Positions 7,258-14,576 of a stretch of DNA of 42,599 nt are shown piece after piece. Below the pieces are notes generated by a model, which was not told the DNA's origin, made no database searches, and worked only from the letters and a program-made list of their open reading frames with translations. Both the position numbers and the translations under genes were made by a program. The DNA comes from an uncultured Collinsella sp. (GTDB lineage Bacteria; Actinomycetota; Coriobacteriia; Coriobacteriales; Coriobacteriaceae): NCBI GenBank assembly GCA_958436995.1, contig CAUBMI010000010.1:1-42599 (forward strand), in the 5' to 3' direction. Within the stretch, counting starts at the first letter, position 1, and the number at the start of each line of letters is the position of its first letter.

Positions 7258-8166
7258 TTAACGATTTCTTTTTCCGCTATTATCCGACCCTCGGACTTCC
7301 TCGTGATAGAAGTAGTCCACGATCACCGGATGCCCCTGGGGGACTCTGCCATAAGGCATTTCGTTGTCCACAAAGGGGCAATCGTACTTCTTGGCCATTT
7401 CCTTGGCTTTTACTTCAAGCGCTTCAAAATAGCTACGGTTGCGCTTGTTATAGATCTCATCGTAAAGCGGTACGAGATTGGGATGTTTCTCGGCGATATA
7501 ATCCAGGATCGCTTTTTTGAAACCACCCCGAAGATTGAGATTTTCGAGCCAAAACAAATCGCACCGATCCTTTACTCGCTCAAAAATCATCTCAAAATCC
7601 GTGATGCCGGGAAATACCGGGGACACGAAGCAGACCGTACGGATACCTTCGTCATACACCTGCTTCATAGCAGCGATACGACGCTCGATGCTCGACGCGG
7701 AGTCCATATCGTTCTTGAAGTTCTCATCCAGCGTGTTGATCGACCATGAAACGGTCACTCGTCCAAGCTTCTTCAGCAGATCGATATCCCGTACCACAAG
7801 ATCGGACTTTGTGCAGATCAGAATATCTGCATCGCTGCCAATCAGCTGCTCCAGGAGTTTCCTGGTATTCCCGAATCGCTCCTCCTGTGGATTGTAGCCA
7901 TCCGTCACAGAACCGATAACCACCCGCTGTCCAGCGTATTTCTTCGGATTCTTGATTTCCGGCCAATGCTTCACATCAAGAAAGGTGCCCCATTCCTCCT
8001 TGTGCCCGGTAAAGCGCTTCATAAAGGAGGCATAGCAATACTTGCAGGCATGCGTGCAGCCTACATAGGGATTGACCGAGTAGCCGCATACCGGCAGGCT
8101 GGACTTGGTCATGATGTTCTTTGCTTCCACCTCATTGATGAGGATTCCATCGATCACTTCCGCCAT
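7258..8166 (-). CDS. Radical SAM protein, SPL/Rv2578c-like ('mobile pair' B-type)
   Basis: A 302-residue radical SAM protein of the spore photolyase-like group. The [4Fe-4S]/SAM motif is C37-x3-C41-x2-C44 (GCTHACKYCY). A GSVTDGYNPQE segment (around residue 75) and ICTKSDLVVRDIDLL follow, usual in this group. The reaction is unknown. The start at 8166 has GGAGG about 10 nt upstream; the frame is open further out but lacks support. It overlaps the stop of the DUF5131 gene by 13 bp, so the two are coupled. The pair matches what has been called the radical SAM mobile pair (proteins A and B). The usual MarR regulator is absent. Its lower GC and its position inside a broken sirtuin module point to horizontal arrival. 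Confidence 0.8.
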   Translation of the reverse strand: MAEVIDGILINEVEAKNIMTKSSLPVCGYSVNPYVGCTHACKYCYASFMKRFTGHKEEWGTFLDVKHWPEIKNPKKYAGQRVVIGSVTDGYNPQEERFGNTRKLLEQLIGSDADILICTKSDLVVRDIDLLKKLGRVTVSWSINTLDENFKNDMDSASSIERRIAAMKQVYDEGIRTVCFVSPVFPGITDFEMIFERVKDRCDLFWLENLNLRGGFKKAILDYIAEKHPNLVPLYDEIYNKRNRSYFEALEVKAKEMAKKYDCPFVDNEMPYGRVPQGHPVIVDYFYHEEVRGSDNSGKRNR

Positions 8167-8843
8167 GTTCTCTGCACCTCCAGCACTCTTTCGAATTCTT
8201 CCGGCAATTCCTGAATCATGTTTTCGTCCCCTATGACAGAGACGAGGTCTTCCTTCATAAACATTGGAATGCCAAGCGCGTGCGCCTGGCCCGTCAAAGA
8301 CCATGCCCACTCCGGTTCCGTATGAACCTTCCTGCTCTGCGCCCCGGTCATGGTACCGACGACGATCCAGTTGATTCCGGAAAGGTCGACCGTACCGGGA
8401 TCGTCGAATAGCGGCTCAAAAGTAACGAAGAAGTGATTTGCTTTGACGTTTTTCCGAAGGGCGTCGATACGCCACAGCTCCGCTTTCCTCGTCACCGTAA
8501 CGCCGAACCATGCGTTTTCCAGGTCGGTATCTAAATCCAGCAAATCGGGTCTCTTGGTCAGGAACAGGAACTGATGCTGTGGATTCTCATGGATCTTTGC
8601 AAATACCTCGTCTCGCCATTCCAGCTTCCACCCGGAGAGATCGCTCATGCCGGTAAGGAGAAAGTTCTGCGGGCGTTTCTTTTCCATCATCTTGAGCTTG
8701 CTCGGGAAGAACACAGGATCAGCGAAGTCGTCAATCATATGCCAACGTTTCACATTGTTACGGGCATAGCAATATGGACACCCCACCGTGCAGCCGATGA
8801 CGATATTCATATTCTGAATCTGATTTTTGATGCAGATGCTCAT
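8154..8843 (-). CDS. DUF5131-type radical SAM protein ('mobile pair' A-type)
   Basis: A 229-residue protein of the phage Gp37/Gp68-like DUF5131 family, a compact radical SAM branch. The cluster motif is C18-x3-C22-x2-C25 (GCTVGCPYCYARN). Further family marks are LLTGMSDLSGW, FLFLTKRPDLL, WFGVTVTR and WIVVGTMTGAQSR. The biochemical role is unknown. Its ATG overlaps the stop of the truncated sirtuin A stub (ATGA overlap at 8840-8843), so translation may now be coupled to that stub and driven from the sirtuin promoter. Its 3' end overlaps the partner radical SAM gene. Confidence 0.85.
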   Translation of the reverse strand: MSICIKNQIQNMNIVIGCTVGCPYCYARNNVKRWHMIDDFADPVFFPSKLKMMEKKRPQNFLLTGMSDLSGWKLEWRDEVFAKIHENPQHQFLFLTKRPDLLDLDTDLENAWFGVTVTRKAELWRIDALRKNVKANHFFVTFEPLFDDPGTVDLSGINWIVVGTMTGAQSRKVHTEPEWAWSLTGQAHALGIPMFMKEDLVSVIGDENMIQELPEEFERVLEVQRTWRK

Positions 8844-9040
8844 AACGCCTGCCTACCTGCCTCTCCCGTAAACACGCAATCAGCCTCCCCCACCTTGCGG
8901 GCAAAAGCCTCGATATCTTGCTTGCAAGCAGCAGGCTCGCAATCGCTCAAATCGTATGACGTGCCGCCGTTTCGATAGACGGCCCGATGGGAAAACGATC
9001 GGCTGACAAGCCCGATGCCGAGCTTCTCGTACAGGGTCAT
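8840..9040 (-). pseudogene. N-terminal stub of sirtuin A (duplicate copy)
   Basis: Sixty-six codons, matching the start of sirtuin A (11101-12066): MTLYEKLGIGL against VTLYEQLVIEL, and GEADCVF against EEADCVL. Homology ends just before the NAD-binding GGASG loop, where the radical SAM DNA begins; the frame then closes with GRQAL and a stop that overlaps the DUF5131 start. It has a good ribosome site (AAAGGGAG) and starts with ATG at the place where the intact copy has GTG. That supports the GTG start of the intact gene. It cannot be a working sirtuin but may act as a leader cistron. Confidence 0.85.
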
Positions 9041-9183
9041 CCGTGCTCCCTTTCAGCTAAAATAAACAGGTGTCTATAAACAGTATCCTTGTTGATTTTC
9101 GCAGGGGCAATGAACAAACGCGTGCACCTGTCGATAAACGAACAGCTACTGGACATTGTCAAACGACTCAGATTGGAGAGGCG
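9041..9183. promoter_or_regulatory. Divergent promoter region of the damaged TetR/sirtuin module
   Basis: Homologous to 12067-12209. It keeps AACAGGTGTCTATAAA and repeats the ATAAACAG word twice in tandem (about 9063-9085), with a GTCGATAAACGA further in. The -10 box facing the sirtuin stub reads TATTTT here instead of TATAAT in the intact copy, so it may be weaker. Confidence 0.5.
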
Positions 9184-9479
9184 ATGGGAGAAACCAAGAT
9201 CGACCGCCGGCGGCGCTACACCCTCTCGGTCATACAGGAGGCGTTCTTCGCGCTGCTGGCCGAGGTCGGCTTCGCGAAGATGACGGTGGCGGACATCTGC
9301 CGCCGCGCCGAGATCAACCGGGGAACGTTCTATCTGCATTACGAGGATAAGTACGCGCTGCTCGATGCGCTTATCGACGAGGCCCCGAGTTCGCCCATGC
9401 CCAGGAGCTGCTCAACGCCTATTCCGAAGGGGGCTTACTGGCGGTATCCGCTCTTCGCGATTCCGATAACCCATCGTGA
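9184..9479 (+). pseudogene. TetR-family regulator with 265-bp internal deletion
   Basis: The N-terminal 67 codons match the intact regulator at 12210-12770 almost exactly and include the complete helix-turn-helix (MTVADICRRAEINRGTFYLH). After GAGGCC (9384) the sequence jumps to the equivalent of 12676, so about 265 bp are missing. As 265 is not a multiple of three, the reading frame shifts. The original C-terminal frame (HAQELL, YSEGG) survives out of frame and ends at 9479. A read-through product would be an HTH domain with a foreign tail and could still touch DNA. The ribosome site is intact (GGAGAGG). Confidence 0.85.
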
Positions 9480-9497
9480 CCTGCGATTCAGGAATAC

Positions 9498-9527
9498 CAG
9501 CCTCCGAGCCCTCTCGTTCGGAGGCTG
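9498..9527. terminator. Hairpin between TetR pseudogene and sirtuin C
   Basis: A 9-bp perfect stem CAGCCTCCG/CGGAGGCTG (9498-9506 with 9519-9527) lies between two convergent genes. It is close in sequence to the terminator at 4346-4383 but has no T-run on either strand, so termination would be weak or factor-assisted. Confidence 0.45.
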
Positions 9528-9562
9528 CGACTAAAACCTCATTGCGCGTCTACCGCTCCGCG

Positions 9563-10411
9563 TTACTCGCCACCTGCCCGCGCCACCGAGAGCAGGGCGC
9601 CCAAATCGGCCTGGATCGCCCCTGCCTTGCTTCCAAGCTGCAGCGGAGCCGAGCCGCCCGAGATGTTTACGCTCAAAAGGTGCGCATCCGGCAGCTTTGC
9701 GGTCATGCTCCAGAACGGGAGCGTGATGATGCCGGGGGTCATCTCGCCCACGCCAAGCTCCAGCAACAGCACGCGGCGATCGCTGCGCTCGCGCACGAAG
9801 CGCTCGTATCGTCCGAGGCTCTCGCGCCATGCCGCACCCTGCAGAAACGTGTCGTCGCGCACCCACGGCACGAGCTGCCAGCCGCAGTGCGGGCATCGGG
9901 GGACATCCTCGCTGCGGATCTCGAACCCCGCCATGCCCGCGAGCATGCGCTCGACGTAGGGGCTCGCCTCGAAGAGCTCGTCGCAGCATGGCTGCTTGCA
10001 TTGAAGGTGCGCGAAGCTTCCCTGATAGTTGCAGATCCTCTCGGTGGGAAACGTCTTCTCGACTTGGGTGTCTACATTGGTGCTCAGGATGAAGTAATCC
10101 TTATGGCCGATGAGGGACCGTAGGTCGAGATAGGGCTGCGAGGTCGGCTCGCGCAGCATGAAATCGATATATCGCGCGTAGTAGGCCCATTGCTGCTCGA
10201 GGCTGGGGTAGAGGTGGTAGAAGCCGTCGAAAAGGCTCTTGAAGCCAAAGGCTTGCTGCCAGTCCGCCATTCCTGCGCGCGCCATGCCCGCGCGGTTGTA
10301 ATGGTTGAACCCGGCGGCGCTCGACATGCCCGAGCCGATGCCGACGATGATGGCGTCGGCATCGTCGATAAGGCTTCGAAGCCTACGCGCTTCTCTTTCT
10401 AGGGGTGGCAT
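9563..10411 (-). CDS. Sir2-family protein, class M (SirTM)-like; sirtuin C
   Basis: A 282-residue Sir2-fold protein. The NAD-binding loop is GIGSGMSSAAG (24-34) and the second NAD motif is STNVD (110-114). The position of the catalytic His in deacetylating sirtuins reads NYQGS, that is Gln130. That substitution is characteristic of class M sirtuins (SirTM), which ADP-ribosylate proteins rather than deacetylate them. A zinc module is formed by CKQPCC (138-143) and CPHC (173-176). ELGVG (218-222) is near the C-terminus. It is the third gene of a three-sirtuin operon; its ATG overlaps the stop of sirtuin B by 13 bp. It is nearly identical over its length to the truncated copy at 6348-7034. ADP-ribosyltransferase activity is inferred from family resemblance. 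Confidence 0.85.
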   Translation of the reverse strand: MPPLEREARRLRSLIDDADAIIVGIGSGMSSAAGFNHYNRAGMARAGMADWQQAFGFKSLFDGFYHLYPSLEQQWAYYARYIDFMLREPTSQPYLDLRSLIGHKDYFILSTNVDTQVEKTFPTERICNYQGSFAHLQCKQPCCDELFEASPYVERMLAGMAGFEIRSEDVPRCPHCGWQLVPWVRDDTFLQGAAWRESLGRYERFVRERSDRRVLLLELGVGEMTPGIITLPFWSMTAKLPDAHLLSVNISGGSAPLQLGSKAGAIQADLGALLSVARAGGE

Positions 10412-11097
10412 CGGGCGATCTCCTCGAAAGCCGGGGTCATATCGCCGTCAACGAGAATCGTCTCGCACGAGGCGTCGGGCGCCATGGCCTGGCTGTAGTT
10501 GAACACGATGTAGGTGGCGTGCTCGCAGACGTTCGCGATCTGGGCGAGCATGTGCTTTATGATGCCGTTGCGCAGTCCCACGCCAAGTTCGAGGATGGCG
10601 ACCCTGCCGTTGCGATGGGCTTGCACAAGGCGCTCGAGCTCCTCGAGCTGGGCCGTGGCGAGGGCGTCTGGATGGGCGAGACGCCGCTCGTCGATCGACG
10701 TGCGTATGCTCCCCTCCGTCTCGAGCACGCGGTTCTCGTTGAACCCTGCGCGTACGAAGTGCCCGTCGATATTGCACGTGATCACGAAGGTGTCAGCGTG
10801 CTCTGTAAGACGCCGCAGCCCGTTCATGAGCGGGCTGGGCTCATACTCGACATACTCCTTTTGATGGAACCGCTCGACCCATCGGCTTCGCACGCTGGCA
10901 TCCGGGGAGGCGAGCCCCTGCAGTATGCAGCCGATGCCGTCGGCCTGAGCGAGGTCGCCGTACGCCTCTCGGAAATGAGCATCGGCGCAGAAGAGGTTGA
11001 GCCCCTCTGCCATGTCCAGCCCGTTGCTGGCGCCGATGATGACAAGATCCGCCTCGGCTAGCGCCCTGCCTATGCGAACTGCTTTCACCGTTTCCAT
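10399..11097 (-). CDS. Divergent Sir2-like protein without zinc module; sirtuin B
   Basis: A 232-residue Sir2-like protein, shorter than its neighbours. The NAD loop is GASNGLDMAEG (22-32) and the second motif TCNID (107-111) followed by GHFVRAGF. The catalytic position reads ETEGS, with Glu128 instead of His or Gln. The two Cys pairs that bind zinc in A and C are absent; residues about 133-160 run through a charged helix instead. It may bind NAD or ADP-ribose and act as a regulatory partner rather than an enzyme (inference). GGAGG overlaps the stop of sirtuin A three bases upstream, so the genes are tightly coupled. No copy of it survives in the left module. Confidence 0.8.
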   Translation of the reverse strand: METVKAVRIGRALAEADLVIIGASNGLDMAEGLNLFCADAHFREAYGDLAQADGIGCILQGLASPDASVRSRWVERFHQKEYVEYEPSPLMNGLRRLTEHADTFVITCNIDGHFVRAGFNENRVLETEGSIRTSIDERRLAHPDALATAQLEELERLVQAHRNGRVAILELGVGLRNGIIKHMLAQIANVCEHATYIVFNYSQAMAPDASCETILVDGDMTPAFEEIARCHP

Positions 11098-11100
11098 GTG

Positions 11101-12066
11101 CTACCTCCCCAGCGTCTTGCGCACGTCGGCGAGCACGTCGGCGATGTCGGCGCGAACGGCGAGCCCCCAATCCTCGATCGCGCGGGGGAGAAACTGCGTC
11201 CTGTTGTTCACGGCGATGTAGCTAGCCTGCGACAACTGCGCCGTGAGGGCCCAGAACGGCTCCTGGATAAACGCGGGCGTCATGCGGCCCACGCCCAGCT
11301 CGAGGAAAAGGATCCTCTGCCGCGCGTGCGCGTCGAGCCAGTCGGACACCTTGTGGTACTGCTCCTCGTAGAGCTCGCCCTGCAGGAAGTTGCCGTAGCC
11401 GCGAACCCAGGGGAACGCCTCTGCCCCGCAGTGCGGGCAGCGCGGCACGAGCTCTGTCGGAACCTCAAGGCCGTCTCCCATGGCCTCTACCATGTTGGAG
11501 ACCGGCTCGACCGCATCCCACACCGCGTCGGTGCAACAGCGGGAGCACTGAAAGAAGCGGTGGTCGCCTTGGATCTCTGCCACCTTCTCCCAGGGGTAGA
11601 GCTTCACAAACTGCGTGTCCTGGTTGGTGGTGAGCACGAAGAAATCCTTCTCGGCGAGAATGGCGTCGAGGTCCTTGTAGGGCTTGCGCAGCGGGGCGTT
11701 GAGCGTGGTGTCGAGGAAGGTGGCGAGGTATCCCCAGCGCGCCTCGGCGGTGGGCCAGCGGTAGAACGACCCCTCGAAAGCGCCCTTGAAACCGTAACGC
11801 TCGGCGAATTTGCCGAAATGCCTGCGATAGGTTGCGTTGTCCTCGTAATAGAAGTCGCCGCCGCCCGCCGCGGAGAGCCCAGAGGCCCCGCCCACCAGTA
11901 CGCAATCGGCTTCCTCGATCATGCGGGCGAAGTCCCTGATTTGCTGGTCGTAGGGCTCGGGCTCGCGGTCACTCAGCTCATAGGGCGTGCCGCCGCTGCG
12001 GTAGGCGGCCTGAAGGGAAAACGATTGGTTGGTGAGCTCGATAACGAGCTGCTCGTACAGGGTCAC
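11101..12066 (-). CDS. Sir2-family protein, class M (SirTM)-like; sirtuin A
   Basis: A 321-residue Sir2-fold protein with an N-terminal extension of about 50 residues. The NAD loop is GGASGLSAAGG (59-69), the second motif TTNQD (146-150) and the catalytic position EIQGD, with Gln166 where deacetylases have His. Zinc ligands are probably from CSRCC (174-178) and CPHC (210-213). ELGVG is at 256-260. The GTG at 12066 is taken as start because GAAGG precedes it and the duplicate stub uses ATG at the same place; a longer open frame to 12249 runs through the promoter. It is the first gene of the A-B-C operon, divergent from the TetR regulator. Protein ADP-ribosylation is the family-based guess. Confidence 0.85.
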   Translation of the reverse strand: MTLYEQLVIELTNQSFSLQAAYRSGGTPYELSDREPEPYDQQIRDFARMIEEADCVLVGGASGLSAAGGGDFYYEDNATYRRHFGKFAERYGFKGAFEGSFYRWPTAEARWGYLATFLDTTLNAPLRKPYKDLDAILAEKDFFVLTTNQDTQFVKLYPWEKVAEIQGDHRFFQCSRCCTDAVWDAVEPVSNMVEAMGDGLEVPTELVPRCPHCGAEAFPWVRGYGNFLQGELYEEQYHKVSDWLDAHARQRILFLELGVGRMTPAFIQEPFWALTAQLSQASYIAVNNRTQFLPRAIEDWGLAVRADIADVLADVRKTLGR

Positions 12067-12209
12067 TGGATACCTTCTTTCAGCTATTATAAACAGGTGT
12101 CTATAAAAAGTATCCATGTCGATTTGCTTAAGAGCAATGAACAGCTTCGGCCTGCTGTCGATAAACGAGCGTTTGCCGGGCATTGTCGAGCGTTGCAATT
12201 GGAGGGGTA
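12067..12209. promoter_or_regulatory. Divergent promoter between sirtuin operon and TetR gene
   Basis: On the minus strand a perfect TATAAT (12091-12086) lies about 20 bp before the sirtuin A start; no strong -35 is seen. Next to it is AACAGGTGTCTATAAA, conserved in the damaged module. A related GTCGATAAACGA word occurs closer to the TetR start (about 12159-12170). The conserved words (GTCNATAAAC) near both genes are the likely operators of the TetR protein, which would then control the sirtuins and itself. Confidence 0.55.
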
Positions 12210-12770
12210 ATGGAAGCGGGGAAGATCGATCGTCGCCGACGCTATACACTCTCGGTCATACGGGAGGCGTTCTTCGCGCTGCTGGCCGAGGTCGGCTTCG
12301 CGAAGATGACGGTAGCGGATATCTGCCGACGCGCCGATATCAACCGTGGCACGTTCTATCTGCACTACGAGGACAAGTTCGCCCTGCTCGACGCGCTTAT
12401 CGACGAGGCCTTGGCGGCGGTGCCGCCGCTCGAGGGAACGGAGGCGGGCGCCCTCTGCCAGCGTCCGCCGGCAAACGATGACTATTATCTGCTCTACTCG
12501 GATGACGATGCGTACGCCCGGGTGGCACAGCGCGTCGTCGAGCGCGGCGCCGAGCAGATGGTTCCCTCGATCATGGAGGAGACTGGGCTTTCGCGCGAGG
12601 ACGCCTATCTGCTCTTTGTCCACAACGTCCAGGGAAATCTCGCGGTCAACCGCCTGCTCGGTTGGAGGCGGGGACCCGAGTTCACCCATGCCCAGGAACT
12701 GCTCAGCACCTATTCCGAAGGAGGCTTGCGAGCGGTTACGACTCGCCATGATTCCTGCAGTTCATCTTGA
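12210..12770 (+). CDS. TetR-family transcriptional regulator of the sirtuin operon
   Basis: A 186-residue TetR-type regulator. The N-terminal helix-turn-helix is clear (AFFALLAEVGFAKMTVADIC, then RADINRGTFYLHYEDK, residues about 18-55). The C-terminal ligand or dimer domain is short and acidic, with no recognisable ligand signature. The ATG at 12210 has GGAGGGG just upstream and aligns with the start of the duplicate at 9184. Being divergent from the three-sirtuin operon across a 143-bp region suggests it represses that operon. A duplicate lies in the left module but is broken by a deletion. Confidence 0.85.
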   Translation: MEAGKIDRRRRYTLSVIREAFFALLAEVGFAKMTVADICRRADINRGTFYLHYEDKFALLDALIDEALAAVPPLEGTEAGALCQRPPANDDYYLLYSDDDAYARVAQRVVERGAEQMVPSIMEETGLSREDAYLLFVHNVQGNLAVNRLLGWRRGPEFTHAQELLSTYSEGGLRAVTTRHDSCSSS

Positions 12771-12816
12771 CTGCGGGTCATTTCAGGCAGGCGGCGCAGC
12801 TATGAACAAGAAGATT

Positions 12817-12881
12817 GCATGGCAATCAGCACTAGCGGAAATGCTTGCTGCCCTTACCAAGAGGAGTGCTGATTGCCATGC
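12817..12881. repeat. Perfect 17-bp inverted repeat with 31-nt loop
   Basis: GCATGGCAATCAGCACT (12817-12833) pairs exactly with its reverse complement at 12865-12881. There is no T-run, so it is not a normal terminator. The arms lie inside a 44-codon ATG-started frame (12802-12936) that lacks a clear ribosome site. It could be a recombination or transposon end, a recognition site, or a structured RNA. Confidence 0.7.
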
Positions 12882-12932
12882 GTTGATGCTCCCGCGGACA
12901 ATTCCGTCAGCCACCGCTTGCATCCATTTTGG

Positions 12933-13016
12933 CTAGCTCTGCATACCGAACATGGCGTTGAAGAGCGTGATCTGCTCCGGGGTGAGCTGTGCAATGCCGT
13001 TTTTATCGTTCTGCAT
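12933..13016 (-). CDS. Candidate 27-residue small protein
   Basis: An ATG at 13016 with AAAGGGA placed 4-5 nt upstream opens a 27-codon frame beginning MQNDKNGIAQ and ending NAMFGMQS, followed by TAG. It contains LTPEQITLFNAMF, which looks like an ordinary amphipathic helix. It could be a small protein or the tail of a decayed gene. Only the good ribosome site and protein-like composition support it. It sits in an otherwise empty region between the TetR gene and the AAA ATPase. Confidence 0.35.
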   Translation of the reverse strand: MQNDKNGIAQLTPEQITLFNAMFGMQS

Positions 13017-13187
13017 TGGGTCCCTTTCGCTGGTGTCTCGTGCAATCGAATGTAGCGCGAGTACATGAATAGGGGCGCATTCCCTCAAGCGCGTATAGAA
13101 CAATTATTAAACGCAGAAAAATAACTGAAAACAAATTAATCCGCGTTAAAATATTGTCAAATAGAAGTTCATGAGGGAAGGTTACGT
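13017..13187. other. AT-rich upstream region of the AAA/DUF4143 gene
   Basis: Bases about 13095-13170 are markedly AT-rich compared with the surroundings. They contain a loosely symmetrical pair, TTAAACGC and GCGTTAAA (about 13106-13113 and 13143-13150), and a TAAAAT that could be a -10 box for the downstream gene. GAGGGAAGG at about 13173-13181 is the ribosome site of that gene. Confidence 0.4.
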
Positions 13188-14477
13188 ATGCGTCGCAAGG
13201 CAGACGAGCTCCTTAGGGAATGGCGAGACAGAGCTGATAGAAAACCTTTGCTGGTCAAAGGCGTGCGCCAGTGTGGCAAGACCTATTTGCTCAGAACGTA
13301 CGCCCAGGATCTTTTCGAATCGGTTGTCTACGTTAATCTTGAGAACGACCGGTCGGCGCGAGCGGATTTTTCGGGCGGTCTTGACCCTCATTCGATCGTA
13401 CGTGCGATCGAGGCTCGTACGGGACAGCGTATCGTGCCTGGCAAAACCTTACTGTTCATTGACGAGATCCAGGCATGCGAGGAAGCGCTCACTTCCCTTA
13501 AATACTTTTGCGAAGATGCTCCCGAGTATTACGTTGCGGCTGCCGGGTCGCTTCTTGGGGTTGCCATTAACCATCAGTCGTATTCGTTCCCCGTCGGAAA
13601 GACCGACTTGATTGAGATGACTCCACTCGATTTCGAGGAGTTTCTCTGGGCGATGGGGCACGATCAGCTGGTCGACGAGATACGCTCATCATTCGAGATA
13701 ATGGGTCCTCTTGCGCCAAGCCTTCATGAAAAGGCGCTTGGGCTCTATCGACAGTATCTTGTTGTTGGCGGAATGCCCGAGGCGGTCCAAACGTACATCG
13801 ATGATCAGTCAATCATTGATGTGGCCGAAAAGCATCGGATTATTCTCGACGGATATTCCGCCGACACCAATAAATATGCTGATGAACGCTTGAGTGCAAA
13901 GACGCGTGCGTGCTTCGATTCCATTCCACAGCAGCTTGCCAAAGAGAATCGTAAATTTCAATACAAGGTAGTGCGAGCGGGGGGCAATGCGTCTCTCTTT
14001 GGAGATGCTCTCGATTGGCTTGTATTGTCGGGTACGGTGGCGCGCTGCAGCCTAGTCGGGCAGATCGAAAGCCCCTTAGAGGCCTTCGTTAACCCTTCTG
14101 CTTTTAAAATCTATCAGGCGGATACAGGGCTGCTGGTCTCCAAGGCCGGTGCTCAACGCGCCGATATTCTTGCCGGTATCGGCGGCACATTCATGGGTGC
14201 ACTTACCGAAAACTACGTTGCCCAACAGCTTTCAGCCATGGGTTATCCACTGCATTATTGGGCGCGAGATAATCGTGCGGAAATCGACTTTGTAGTAGAG
14301 AAGCAGGGATGCTTGTCTGCGATTGAAGTCAAGGCGGGGGAGAACACAAGATCTCGAAGTCTGTCCTCACTTAAAAAGACCCATCCGGGCGTGCGCCTTA
14401 TCAGGCTATCGACTAAGCCCTTTGGAATGAATGATGGGCTTATGTCTGTTCCGCTTTATGCGGCATTTTGTCTATAG
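13188..14477 (+). CDS. AAA-family ATPase with DUF4143 domain
   Basis: A 429-residue ATPase of the COG1373 type. The Walker A motif is GVRQCGKT (25-32) and Walker B LLFIDEIQ with D92-E93. A sensor-like AAAGSLLGVA follows. The C-terminal third is DUF4143, ending in a PD-(D/E)xK nuclease-like pattern: EIDFVVEK then AIEVKAG (about residues 365-387). Members are common and often horizontally exchanged; their job is unclear, although several carry out nucleic-acid or toxin-like roles. It stands alone and converges with the topoisomerase operon. Confidence 0.85.
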   Translation: MRRKADELLREWRDRADRKPLLVKGVRQCGKTYLLRTYAQDLFESVVYVNLENDRSARADFSGGLDPHSIVRAIEARTGQRIVPGKTLLFIDEIQACEEALTSLKYFCEDAPEYYVAAAGSLLGVAINHQSYSFPVGKTDLIEMTPLDFEEFLWAMGHDQLVDEIRSSFEIMGPLAPSLHEKALGLYRQYLVVGGMPEAVQTYIDDQSIIDVAEKHRIILDGYSADTNKYADERLSAKTRACFDSIPQQLAKENRKFQYKVVRAGGNASLFGDALDWLVLSGTVARCSLVGQIESPLEAFVNPSAFKIYQADTGLLVSKAGAQRADILAGIGGTFMGALTENYVAQQLSAMGYPLHYWARDNRAEIDFVVEKQGCLSAIEVKAGENTRSRSLSSLKKTHPGVRLIRLSTKPFGMNDGLMSVPLYAAFCL

Positions 14478-14499
14478 GGATGATGCTGGTGTAATGCAT

Positions 14500-14537
14500 G
14501 GGGCCCGGGGCGCAGCGTTTACTGCGCTCCGGGCCCC
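14500..14537. terminator. Strong GC-rich bidirectional hairpin between convergent genes
   Basis: A near-perfect 16-bp stem (14500-14515 with 14522-14537) around a 6-nt loop lies between the AAA ATPase and the parC-like gene, which converge here. It lacks a T-run, but its strength and position make it the shared transcript end. Confidence 0.7.
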
Positions 14538-14576
14538 GCTGCTTTGTAAAACCATGACGGTTTAGTCGCCGTTGTT

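Noticed and set aside
8167..8310. Longer start for the SPL-like radical SAM protein
   Set aside because: It would lie wholly within the DUF5131 gene and lacks a ribosome site; GGAGG supports 8166.
12067..12249. N-terminal extension of sirtuin A up to 12249
   Set aside because: It would be translated through the promoter and operator region; the duplicate stub starts with ATG at the position of the GTG at 12066.
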